DNA of 10,813 bases, from positions 1 through 10,813 of the forward strand of contig CAJPJR010000064.1 in NCBI GenBank assembly GCA_905369775.1. Direction: 5' to 3'. The position numbers and the translations under genes were made by a program. The DNA comes from Prevotellaceae bacterium UBA1746 (GTDB lineage Bacteria > Bacteroidota > Bacteroidia > Bacteroidales > Bacteroidaceae). How positions within the stretch are numbered: the stretch's first letter is position 1; the number at the start of each line of letters is the position of its first letter. The notes beneath the pieces were generated by a model. That model was not told where the DNA came from and ran no database searches. It saw only the letters and a program-made list of their open reading frames with translations. Below, in pieces: positions 1-5,780 of this stretch.

Positions 1-1416
1 GCCTATGATCATCGCAACATCCAGACCCCCAACCTCGACCGTGTGGCGCAAGACGGCGTGAAATTCACCCGCTCGTTTGTCGCCAATTCGCTCAGTGGTC
101 CCTCGCGCGCCTGCATGCTCACCGGTAAACACTCCCACAAAAACGGATTTACCAACAACGAGCACGGCATTTTCAACGGCGCACAGCAGACCATGCCCAA
201 GTTGCTCCAAAAAGCCGGTTACCAAACCGCATTGATCGGCAAGTGGCACCTCGTGAGCCAGCCCACCGGTTTCGACCATTGGGACATCCTTCCCGCACAA
301 GGCAACTACTACAACCCCGACTTCTACAATGCCGACAGTTCCTACGTGGCGAAAGGCTATCTCACCAACATCATTACCGACAAAGCCATTCATTGGTTGG
401 ACGAGGAACGAGACAAAAGCAAGCCCTTCGCGCTCTTCGTGCATCACAAAGCCTGCCATCGCGACTGGCTCCCCGAGTTGAAGTATCTGCACGAATACGA
501 AGACAAAACCTTCGAACTTCCCGCCAATTTCTATGACGACTACGAAGGGCGCAAAGCCGCCGGTCTCACCGAAATGGAAATCGGCAAAGACATGACCATC
601 GACTACGACTGCAAAATGCTGTCGCCCTACAGCGGTTCGCACCTCAAGGACGCCTACCTCAACATGATCGGTCGTCTCAATTCGCATGATCGCGCCATCT
701 ACGACCACTTCTACGACTCCCTCAGCCTCGATTTCGAGAAGCGGCATCTCACCGGACGCGCCCTCACCGAGTTCAAGTTCCAGCGTTATATGCGCGACTA
801 TGCCAAAGTCGTCAAAACGCTCGATGACAACGTAGGTCGACTGCTCGACCACCTCAAAGAACAAGGCCTGCTCGACAACACCCTCGTGGTCTACACTTCC
901 GACCAAGGATTCTACATGGGCGAACACGGCTGGTTCGACAAGCGCTTCATGTACGAGGAATCTCTCGCCACCCCCTTGCTCATGCACTTGCCCAAGGGAC
1001 TGAAAGCACGCGGAGACATCAATGAAATGGTGCAGAATATTGACTACGCACCCACCTTCCTCGAATTGGCCGGCGCCCCCATTCCCGCTGACATTCAGGG
1101 CGTTTCGCTCGTGCCGTTGCTCCAGGGAAAGCACCCGAAAAACTGGCGCAAGAGCATCTATTATCACTACTACGAGTATCCCGCCGAACACAATGTGCGT
1201 CGCCACTACGGCGTGCGCAACGATCGTTACAAACTCATCCATTTCTACAACGACATCGATGCTTGGGAACTCTATGATCTGAAAACCGATCCCACCGAGA
1301 TGCACAATCTCTATGGTAAACCCGGCATGGAAAAAGTCACCCGTGAGATGAAGAAGGAGCTCCTTCGTCTCCAAGTGCAATACGACGATAGCATCCGACA
1401 CACGCAGAAACTCTAA
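1..1416 (+). CDS. Serine-type sulfatase, S1 family (5' partial)
   Basis: The frame is open from base 1, so the start, the signal peptide and the N-terminal metal-binding Asp pair lie upstream. 471 codons are visible. The sulfatase active-site signature reads S-G-P-S-R-A-C-M-L-T-G, with the Ser at 94-96 (visible codon 32). This residue is converted to formylglycine, and a Ser instead of Cys at this place means maturation by a radical-SAM enzyme (anSME), usual in anaerobes. A second metal/substrate motif, T-S-D-Q-G-F-Y-M-G-E-H-G-W-F-D-K-R, lies at codons 299-315 (Asp301, Gln302, His309, Lys314). The C-terminal part (RNDRYKLIHFYN, ELYDLKTDPTEMHNLYG) is typical of the family. Such enzymes hydrolyse sulfate esters of host or algal glycans in the periplasm or at the surface. 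Resemblance to N-acetylglucosamine-6-sulfatase/mucin sulfatase types (subfamily S1_11) is an impression; the substrate is not proven. No other glycan genes are in view. Confidence 0.93.
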   Translation, partial: AYDHRNIQTPNLDRVAQDGVKFTRSFVANSLSGPSRACMLTGKHSHKNGFTNNEHGIFNGAQQTMPKLLQKAGYQTALIGKWHLVSQPTGFDHWDILPAQGNYYNPDFYNADSSYVAKGYLTNIITDKAIHWLDEERDKSKPFALFVHHKACHRDWLPELKYLHEYEDKTFELPANFYDDYEGRKAAGLTEMEIGKDMTIDYDCKMLSPYSGSHLKDAYLNMIGRLNSHDRAIYDHFYDSLSLDFEKRHLTGRALTEFKFQRYMRDYAKVVKTLDDNVGRLLDHLKEQGLLDNTLVVYTSDQGFYMGEHGWFDKRFMYEESLATPLLMHLPKGLKARGDINEMVQNIDYAPTFLELAGAPIPADIQGVSLVPLLQGKHPKNWRKSIYYHYYEYPAEHNVRRHYGVRNDRYKLIHFYNDIDAWELYDLKTDPTEMHNLYGKPGMEKVTREMKKELLRLQVQYDDSIRHTQKL

Positions 1417-1438
1417 GCGCGTCGTTGCTCAACAAGAT

Positions 1439-1479
1439 GGCACGTCAAATCGCCGACCGGCGGTTTGACGTGCCTTTTT
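1439..1479 (+). terminator. Intrinsic terminator after the sulfatase gene
   Basis: Eleven perfect pairs (GGCACGTCAAA at 1439-1449 with TTTGACGTGCC at 1464-1474), extended inward by one T-G pair and CGCC/GGCG around a GACC loop, are followed at once by TTTTT (1475-1479). It begins 22 bases after the stop codon and ends the sulfatase transcript. Confidence 0.93.
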
Positions 1480-1532
1480 CGTTGCACTTTACGATGAATT
1501 TGCTAAAAAGACGCGAAAATCCGCCGAGTTGT

Positions 1533-1563
1533 TTGGTCGACTACACAAAAAATGCTATCTTCG
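1533..1563 (+). promoter_or_regulatory. Bacteroidetes-type promoter of the NlpC/P60 gene
   Basis: A TTTG/TTG box at about 1532-1535 lies 20 bases before TATCTTCG (1556-1563), one mismatch from the phylum's TAnnTTTG element. The transcript would start roughly 35 bases before the GTG start at 1602. Confidence 0.6.
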
Positions 1564-1601
1564 CGAGGTAATCATCAGTCACCCCACAAAATAAGGTACT
1601 C

Positions 1602-2276
1602 GTGAAAGCCAAAAAAATTCTTTTCAGCGCAGCCGCGTTGCTCGCCGGGTGGTTTGTGACCACCCACGTCAACGGCACACAGGCGCGCTATGCACAAGAC
1701 GTAGCCGACTATCAAGCGGCTGCCACCGGTGATTCGCTGCCCACACAAGCCCGACTCACCAAATCCCGCCCCCAAGCCCTCATCGAGCTCGTCGGAGCCG
1801 TTACCCACTATCGCGAAACTGCAGCCCCCCGCATTCCCGAAGCCCTCGCAGCCTCCAAACAGAGCGCAAGCGGCCGCCTCGGCATGATCGAAAACCTGCT
1901 CAACACTGCTTTCCGCTTCATCGGCGTTCCCTACCGCAGCGGACAAAGCGGCCCCAATGGTTTCGATTGCAGTGGTTTCACCAGCTACGTTTATCGTCAG
2001 CACAACCTTACGCTCACCCGTTCTTCGCGCAGTCAATACACCGAGGGTGCCCCCGTTGCCGGTATTGCTGACATGCGCAAAGGCGATCTCGTCTTCTTCG
2101 GCGGTCGCGGTGGTGGCAGCAGAGTAGGGCACGTTGGCATCGTCACGGAAGTGAACTCCGCAAACGGTAGCTTCAAATTCATTCACGCCAGTACCTCATC
2201 CGGCGTTCGCGTCGACAACTCCACCGACCCCTACTTCAGCAGTCGCTACGTCGGAGCACGTCGCATCATTCAATAA
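1602..2276 (+). CDS. Exported NlpC/P60 family cell-wall peptidase
   Basis: This 224-residue protein probably acts as a peptidoglycan endopeptidase (cutting gamma-D-Glu-diaminopimelate-type bonds) in the periplasm. The N-terminus (MKAKK followed by a hydrophobic run to about residue 24) looks like a Sec signal peptide. Residues 25-95 form a linker rich in Ala, and residues 96-223 form the NlpC/P60 domain. The catalytic Cys123 lies in FDCSGF, His177 in GHVGIV and the third polar residue His195 in FIHAST. It starts with GTG at 1602: no in-frame ATG gives the signal peptide, and a weak TAAGG lies 5 bases upstream. It is a single-gene unit with its own promoter, between the sulfatase terminator and the rpsU promoter. 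Family assignment is firm; the exact bond cut and whether it serves growth, division or recycling cannot be read from the sequence. Confidence 0.92.
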   Translation: MKAKKILFSAAALLAGWFVTTHVNGTQARYAQDVADYQAAATGDSLPTQARLTKSRPQALIELVGAVTHYRETAAPRIPEALAASKQSASGRLGMIENLLNTAFRFIGVPYRSGQSGPNGFDCSGFTSYVYRQHNLTLTRSSRSQYTEGAPVAGIADMRKGDLVFFGGRGGGSRVGHVGIVTEVNSANGSFKFIHASTSSGVRVDNSTDPYFSSRYVGARRIIQ

Positions 2277-2502
2277 AGGATTGATCGCATAGCCTCTCTT
2301 CCTGCACCTTCCGGGTCGAATAGAGGGAACGCATGCGCAAGATAAAACCACAACGCGAGTTCGTTCGCGCCCACCCAATTAGAAAGGAGGGATAGTTCTC
2401 ACCCAGACAGTCAATATCACGCTATAACATCTTCACACCCCCATTTTCGGTGGTAAATGATGCAATTTCGCATCGCGGTCGCAAGAAAAAACAGATGAAT
2501 TC
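2277..2502. other. Intergenic region before the rpsU promoter, with an orphan Shine-Dalgarno word
   Basis: No coding sequence is supported in this stretch. It holds CCTCT/AGAGG (2293-2297 with 2321-2325), a CGCATGCG palindrome near 2329-2336 and a short hairpin CGCGA/TCGCG (2354-2358 with 2365-2369), none followed by a T run, so no clear terminator for the NlpC/P60 gene. At 2381-2390 AGAAAGGAGG is the full complement of the expected 3' end of Bacteroidetes 16S rRNA, yet no start codon follows at a usable distance. A small RNA is possible, but I recognise no family. Confidence 0.5.
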
Positions 2503-2532
2503 TTTGCGGCCGAGAAAAAATGCGTACTTTTG
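2503..2532 (+). promoter_or_regulatory. Promoter of rpsU (perfect Bacteroidetes consensus)
   Basis: TTTG at 2503-2506 and TACTTTTG at 2525-2532 match the phylum's TTTG / TAnnTTTG promoter with an 18-base spacer. Transcription would begin near 2539, giving a leader of about 45 A/T-rich bases. This also rules out the longer reading frame that begins at 2520, which overlaps the promoter. Confidence 0.85.
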
Positions 2533-2585
2533 CACCAAGTATCTCAGTACGCTTATTCTACAAAACAAAAAATATAGCACTACAA

Positions 2586-2777
2586 ATGATTATTGTACCC
2601 GTAAAGGAAGGCGAGAACATCGAACGCGCCCTCAAGAAATTCAAGAGAAAGTTTGAAAGAACCGGTGTCGTGAAAGAACTCCGTCGCCGCCAACAGTTCG
2701 ACAAACCCAGCGTTCGCAAGCGTCTCGCCATGGAGCACGCCATCTATGTGCAAGCTCTCCATCGCAACGAAGACTAA
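2586..2777 (+). CDS. rpsU: 30S ribosomal protein bS21
   Basis: The product has 63 residues, the usual size in Bacteroidetes, starting MIIVPVKEGENIERALKKFKRKF and rich in Arg and Lys (ELRRRQQF, RKRL). bS21 binds the platform of the small subunit next to the 16S 3' end. In this phylum, published structural work shows bS21, with bS18 and bS6, hiding the anti-Shine-Dalgarno sequence. The ATG at 2586 is chosen because the frame upstream overlaps the promoter and because the family starts with this MIIVPV-like sequence. The leader (CACTACAAATG) has no Shine-Dalgarno sequence, unlike the strong one reported for rpsU of some Flavobacteriia. The gene has its own promoter and is followed by a terminator hairpin, so it is probably transcribed mostly alone. 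Confidence 0.97.
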   Translation: MIIVPVKEGENIERALKKFKRKFERTGVVKELRRRQQFDKPSVRKRLAMEHAIYVQALHRNED

Positions 2778-2811
2778 TTTTTAGTCCCCCTTCGCGAATA
2801 CACGCAAGCAT

Positions 2812-2842
2812 AGCGCCGTCTCCCCCTCGGAGATGGCGTTTT
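2812..2842 (+). terminator. Intrinsic terminator after rpsU
   Basis: CGCCGTCTCC (2814-2823) pairs with GGAGATGGCG (2829-2838) with one G-T pair and a 5-base loop, followed by TTTT (2839-2842); flanking A/G bases can pair with the T run. It lies 34 bases after the rpsU stop. The short T run leaves room for read-through into the recombinase gene, for which I see no convincing separate promoter. Confidence 0.75.
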
Positions 2843-2909
2843 CCGTATTTCCCCGTTCTTCGCTCCGCCAGTTCGGCGTTTTCATCACCCTAATCCTACC
2901 CCAATCGGC

Positions 2910-3845
2910 ATGTCTTCCACACCCACTCACCCCATGTATGCGCACATCACGCGTTTTCTCGACTATATGTCCGGTCAGCGGGGATGTTCTCCGCTCACGC
3001 GCAGCACCTACGAAGACAGTCTCACCGCCTGCGCCGACTATCTCATCGCCCGGCATCCCACCATTGCGTGGGAAACCGTCGACACCGGTCACGTACGCGA
3101 ATGGTTGGCCCATCTCATGCGGAGCAATTATGCCCCCAACACCGTCAATCGCTCACTTTCTGCGTTGCGGTCGTTCTATCGCTACCTCCTGCGCGAAGGC
3201 CTCGTCTCCTCCGATCCGGCACACAACGTGCGCAATCCCAAGGCCCCCAAGCGAATCCCCGGTTTTGTTCGCGAGGGTGAGATGGACCGACTATTTCGTT
3301 ATTATCGGTTTGGAGAAGACTATGCCGGCCGTCGTGATCGCACCCTTCTTCTCCTGCTTTATCACACCGGACTCCGTGCCGCTGAGGTTTTGGGACTGAA
3401 TTTGGGGGATGTAGACCTCTCTACGGCGCAACTCCGTGTGACGGGTAAAGGCAACAAACAGCGTGTCGTTCCTTTTGGAGCCGAATTGACCAACGCGCTT
3501 CGGGATTATCTTCCCGTCCGTCGCGAGTTTCTTCAGCGCTTCCCTACCGACGAAAATGCATTGTTCCTCAGTTCCCGCGGCCATCGACTGGGATATTCCA
3601 CCCTCCGCACGATGGTGCGAACAGCGCTTTCGGCCGTCACCACACAACAAAAGAAATCACCGCACGTACTTCGCCATAGTTTTGCCACGGCCATGCTCAA
3701 TCACGGTGCACAACTTGAGGCCATTCGCCGTTTGTTGGGTCACGAAAGCGTCGTCACCACTTCCATTTATACGCACACCACGGTCGCAGAATTACGTCAG
3801 CAATATGCGGCTGCCCATCCCCACGATCGTGCAGAAAAAGGGTAG
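2910..3845 (+). CDS. Tyrosine site-specific recombinase, XerC/XerD type
   Basis: The 311 residues have the classical Xer layout: an N-terminal SAM-like core-binding domain (about residues 10-100; LTRSTYEDSL, NTVNRSLSALRSFYRYL) and a C-terminal catalytic domain (about 115-300). All six active-site residues are present with Xer spacing: Arg156 (TGLRAAE), Lys180 (GKGNKQR), His252 and Arg255 (HVLRHSF), His278 (LLGHES) and the nucleophile Tyr287 (IYTH). Such enzymes resolve chromosome dimers at dif, or integrate mobile elements. A lone Xer gene beside rpsU fits, as I recall, a housekeeping XerC-like protein in Bacteroidales rather than an integrase; no attachment site is visible nearby. A second in-frame ATG at 2934 is an equally plausible start, 8 codons in. 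The gene is GC-rich (39 G+C in the 60 bases from 3181), in contrast to the DNA just downstream. Confidence 0.93.
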   Translation: MSSTPTHPMYAHITRFLDYMSGQRGCSPLTRSTYEDSLTACADYLIARHPTIAWETVDTGHVREWLAHLMRSNYAPNTVNRSLSALRSFYRYLLREGLVSSDPAHNVRNPKAPKRIPGFVREGEMDRLFRYYRFGEDYAGRRDRTLLLLLYHTGLRAAEVLGLNLGDVDLSTAQLRVTGKGNKQRVVPFGAELTNALRDYLPVRREFLQRFPTDENALFLSSRGHRLGYSTLRTMVRTALSAVTTQQKKSPHVLRHSFATAMLNHGAQLEAIRRLLGHESVVTTSIYTHTTVAELRQQYAAAHPHDRAEKG

Positions 3846-4083
3846 CGTAGTGCGTGTCGCAGAAACATCGGAAGATTTGCCGCGAATCTAATGGCAGCCA
3901 TGGTTGCATAAGTTTCTTGCCCCAAAAGCTTTCGCTTAATATTGAAATCATCGAAAGAGAAAGGCAAATTGCTTTGGCCGAACTCAGCTAATAAGCATAT
4001 ATGCTATTGATCAAGATGATAATGTCATTGTTGATGATGCAGTATAAAATAATCGTAGACAAAAACTCAATGTTGCTGTTTGT
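3846..4083. other. AT-rich junction region with possible coding remnants
   Basis: No intact gene is present. Composition changes within about 60 bases of the recombinase stop. Short open stretches lack starts: in frame with 3938 it reads NIEIIERERQIALAELS then a double stop, and in the frame of the next gene it reads IYAIDQDDNVIVDDAV up to a stop at 4045-4047. These could be decayed coding DNA, but I cannot assign them. A 12-base palindrome AGCATATATGCT lies at 3994-4005. TATAAAAT at 4043-4050 resembles a sigma70-type -10 box, but the usual Bacteroidetes TAnnTTTG is missing, so the promoter of the next gene is unknown. Confidence 0.45.
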
Positions 4084-4653
4084 ATGAATTTTACCTTAGG
4101 AAAGTGTAGTCCTGCTGTTATAGGGGGAGAGAACGCTATCCTCCATAATTTTACTTTTGTAAATGGAAAAAAGTTCCCCCCATCTTACGTCTCTTTTGTT
4201 AGGCAATATGGTTATGGCTTATCTTGTGGTCTTTTCATAATATATATTCCTATGGGAGATTATCCCGATTCGTTTTTTATCAGAAGTCGGGAGATCATTT
4301 CGACATATCAAGATGTATTAGACAACAAGGAGGAATTATGGTTTGATGTAGCCCCTGATTTAGAATACTCCCAATTAAAAGATCTCATACCCTTTGGAGT
4401 CAGTGAAAATGGCGATTATCTATTCTGGGATATTATGAGTAAGGAGGATGAGATGGATATTTATATCACTGACTTTAGGGCTACTGGATTCATAAGAGTA
4501 GCTAGCGACTTGTATGATTTCTTTTACAAAGTAACAAGCCCAGATAAATATAAAGAGGTTTTGCCTTTTGCACAGGAAATGTTACCCAATACCTTTCAAC
4601 CATTCGATAAAGACTCTGCTTATATGAGTGTATGCCTTGAAAGGAATCCATAG
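4084..4653 (+). CDS. SUKH (SMI1/KNR4-like) protein, likely immunity protein
   Basis: The 189-residue protein has no signal peptide or membrane segment and is probably cytosolic. It shows the order of motifs seen in SUKH/SMI1-KNR4 proteins: FPPSYVSFVRQYGYGLSCGL at 31-50 (the 'P-S-Y-x-x-F-x-x-x-x-G-x-G' block), LIPFGVSENGDYLFWD at 101-116 (the 'pfg-s-enGd-l-wd' block), a strand IYITDF at 126-131 and a final helix SDLYDFFYKV at 141-150. Bacterial members are mainly immunity proteins that neutralise secreted polymorphic, contact-dependent or type VI toxins, and are often found as orphans. No toxin lies next to it, so the role is inferred. The ATG at 4084 is the only usual start after the in-frame stop at 4045. 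Its DNA is clearly AT-richer than its neighbours (20 G+C in the 60 bases from 4201), suggesting transfer. It lies between the recombinase and hpf. Confidence 0.72.
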   Translation: MNFTLGKCSPAVIGGENAILHNFTFVNGKKFPPSYVSFVRQYGYGLSCGLFIIYIPMGDYPDSFFIRSREIISTYQDVLDNKEELWFDVAPDLEYSQLKDLIPFGVSENGDYLFWDIMSKEDEMDIYITDFRATGFIRVASDLYDFFYKVTSPDKYKEVLPFAQEMLPNTFQPFDKDSAYMSVCLERNP

Positions 4654-4769
4654 CTAGAAAACTGAATGAGAAAAACGATGCGGATAGAAGTCTTGCTGAT
4701 CAGTCTGGGCCTCAAATAGAACAATGTAATAACTGCTTGCCTGAGAATTACGGTCATCTGTCTGATTGA
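4641..4769 (+). pseudogene. Possible frameshifted tail or gene remnant after the SUKH gene
   Basis: Starting right after a stop at 4638-4640, a frame without ATG runs for 42 codons (KESIARKLNEKNDADRSLAD, then Q-S-G-P-Q-I-E-Q-C-N-N-C-L-P-E-N-Y-G-H-L-S-D) to the stop at 4767. Its composition looks protein-like, and it overlaps the last codons of the SUKH gene in another frame. It could be the original C-terminus of that protein after a frameshift near 4625-4640, or the end of an unrelated lost gene, or chance. I recognise no family. Confidence 0.25.
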
Positions 4770-4790
4770 GATAGCACAGGCATCAATTAA

Positions 4791-4830
4791 AACACGGGAG
4801 CTTTTGAGGGAAACTTCCGTGTTTTCTTTT
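4791..4830 (+). terminator. Intrinsic terminator closing the SUKH islet
   Basis: AACACGGGAG (4791-4800) pairs with CTTCCGTGTT (4814-4823), ten pairs with one G-T, around a 13-base loop, followed by TTCTTTT (4824-4830). An A-rich stretch upstream (AATTAAAA) means it could also work for transcripts from the other strand. Confidence 0.75.
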
Positions 4831-4908
4831 GGAAACTCTCTTCTTTTTAAAGCGTGTGGAGCTATCTTGTTTTTCATCTCCGCAACGCAGTTTTCTTCTG
4901 TCTTTTAC

Positions 4909-5135
4909 ACGCGCGCGCGAATGGTTTTTGTTTTTTGCCTTCACCTCTTCACCTGTATGCCGTAAGTTGTTGATAATCATTATGTAAAGTGTGAAGACTT
5001 TTGATGTTCACCCTTCACATCTAGGTGAAGACGCCGAAGCGCAAAAGTCTTCACCCCTAAACCGCTGAATGGGCAATGATTATCACCGGGCGGTGAAGGG
5101 TGAAGGTCTTTTTCTGAAACCTGCTGAGCGCGCGT
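4909..5135. repeat. Nested inverted-repeat element made of GGTGAAG/CTTCACC words
   Basis: Five pairs of arms are nested inside one another: ACGCGCGC 4909-4916 with GCGCGCGT 5128-5135; the doubled CCTTCACC-T-CTTCACC 4938-4953 with GGTGAAGGGTGAAGG 5092-5106 (one base indel); TGATAATCATT 4971-4981 with AATGATTATCA 5075-5085 (perfect, 11 bases); GTGAAGACTTTTG 4991-5003 with CAAAAGTCTTCAC 5042-5054 (perfect, 13 bases); CTTCAC 5013-5018 with GTGAAG 5025-5030. A local palindrome TCACCG-GG-CGGTGA lies at 5083-5096. The 6-7 base word occurs at least eight times on the two strands. No intact gene is visible. It looks like an intergenic mobile or REP/MITE-like repeat, ending just before the hpf promoter; no target-site duplication is evident. 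Confidence 0.75.
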
Positions 5136-5168
5136 AACGTACGCGTGCGCGAAAAACCTGCACGAAAA

Positions 5169-5200
5169 TTTGGCGGCTCGAAAAAATAATCCTATATTCG
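5169..5200 (+). promoter_or_regulatory. Promoter of hpf
   Basis: TTTG at 5169-5172, a 20-base spacer and TATATTCG at 5193-5200 (one mismatch to TAnnTTTG). The leader to the ATG would be about 68 bases and would include the Shine-Dalgarno sequence. Confidence 0.7.
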
Positions 5201-5262
5201 CGGTGTACCCCATAACAAGCTGGGGTGATCAACAAACACTCCGTAAAACACCAAACACATCA

Positions 5263-5269
5263 AAGGAGG
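5263..5269 (+). promoter_or_regulatory. Perfect Shine-Dalgarno sequence of hpf
   Basis: AAGGAGG, within CAAAGGAGG, ends 5 bases before the ATG at 5275. It is fully complementary to the 16S tail CCUCCUU and fixes the start at 5275 rather than the earlier in-frame ATG at 5170, which lies on the promoter. No other gene in the window has a comparable site, which is unusual enough to suggest special control of hpf translation. Confidence 0.9.
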
Positions 5270-5274
5270 ACACC

Positions 5275-5565
5275 ATGGAATTCAAACTTCAAACGCTTCG
5301 TTTCAACGCCACCGAAAAACTTGTGGCTTTCATTGATAAGAAAATCGCTAAGCTCGAAAAGCATGGCGAGGTGCAGAATGTGGAACTCACGCTTCAAGTA
5401 GTGAAACCCGAGACGGCCAACAATAAGGAGGCAAAACTGCATGTCGTCTTGCCGGGACGCAGCATTCACACGGTGAAAGTAGCCGATACCTTCGAAGAAG
5501 CCGTGGATCTCTGCGTCGATGTCGCCCGCCGAGAATTGGCAGAGAATAAAGAAAATCACGGCTGA
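5275..5565 (+). CDS. hpf: Ribosome hibernation promoting factor, short form (HPF/RaiA family)
   Basis: The 96-residue protein begins MEFKLQTLRFNATEKLVAFI and shows the family's beta-alpha-beta-beta-beta-alpha pattern: KLVAFIDKKIAKLEKHGE is the first helix, VELTLQVVKPETANNKEAKL and LHVVLPGRSIHTVKVADTF are strands, and TFEEAVDLCVDVARRELAEN the last helix. HPF binds the 30S subunit where mRNA and tRNA sit and parks ribosomes in stationary phase or stress. It is the short form, without the C-terminal dimerising domain of long HPF, so whether it makes 100S dimers alone is uncertain. It has its own promoter and strong Shine-Dalgarno. No terminator is seen between its stop and the tRNA promoter 24 bases later, so some transcripts may run on into the tRNA-tuf operon. 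Confidence 0.93.
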   Translation: MEFKLQTLRFNATEKLVAFIDKKIAKLEKHGEVQNVELTLQVVKPETANNKEAKLHVVLPGRSIHTVKVADTFEEAVDLCVDVARRELAENKENHG

Positions 5566-5588
5566 GAAGAAAAAAAACAGCCGAAAAG

Positions 5589-5619
5589 TTTGCGGGTCTG
5601 AAATAAATGCCTACCTTTG
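5589..5619 (+). promoter_or_regulatory. Promoter of the tRNA-tuf-rpl-rpo operon
   Basis: TTTG at 5589-5592, a 19-base spacer and TACCTTTG at 5612-5619 give a perfect Bacteroidetes promoter. Transcription would begin about 55 bases before tRNA-Tyr. It is the only clear promoter between hpf and rpoB, so it probably drives the whole set. Confidence 0.87.
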
Positions 5620-5681
5620 CACTCGAAATCGGGAACGCACCGCGATTCGACGCAGTTGAAGGCGGATCCGCATTCTTGAAA

Positions 5682-5764
5682 GGGTAGTTACCAGAGTGGC
5701 CAAATGGGGCAGACTGTAAATCTGCTGGCTTACGCCTTCGGTGGTTCGAATCCATCACTACCCA
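5682..5764 (+). tRNA. tRNA-Tyr (GTA)
   Basis: Acceptor arms GGGTAGT (5682-5688) and ACTACCC (5757-5763) pair fully, with discriminator A5764. Anticodon stem GCAGA/TCTGC holds loop CTGTAAA with anticodon GTA at 5716-5718. A long variable arm (about residues 5724-5740) makes it a class II tRNA, as expected for Tyr. The T loop is GGTTCGAATCC. The 3' CCA is not encoded (ACC then T), so it is added after transcription. Next comes a small hairpin ACCTC/GAGGT (5764-5777) with TTTT, perhaps a processing signal. Confidence 0.97.
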
Positions 5765-5780
5765 CCTCTCCGGAGGTTTT

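Noticed and set aside
1575..2186. Open frame of 203 codons on the minus strand over the NlpC/P60 gene
   Set aside because: The plus strand has a signal peptide, a complete catalytic domain and a promoter; the minus frame has none of these.
2520..2585. Longer N-terminus for rpsU starting at 2520
   Set aside because: It overlaps the perfect promoter at 2503-2532 and adds residues that bS21 does not have.
2910..3845. Recombinase read as the integrase of a mobile element carrying the SUKH gene
   Set aside because: There is no attachment-site duplication, no other element gene, its composition matches the host and not the islet, and a Xer gene beside rpsU seems usual in the order.
4783..4980. 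Minus-strand open frame of 65 codons rich in Lys and Arg
   Set aside because: It covers the terminator and low-complexity T-rich DNA, which gives Lys-rich translations by composition.
4938..5106. CRISPR array considered because of repeated CTTCACC words
   Set aside because: The words are only 6-8 bases, alternate in strand and have irregular spacing; there are no equal spacers and no cas genes.
4980..5213. Minus-strand open frame of 77 codons over the GGTGAAG repeat
   Set aside because: Its sequence is just the translated repeat and the hpf promoter region; no start signal and no family.
5170..5274. Longer N-terminus for HPF starting at 5170
   Set aside because: This start overlaps the promoter boxes; the Shine-Dalgarno sequence fixes the start at 5275.
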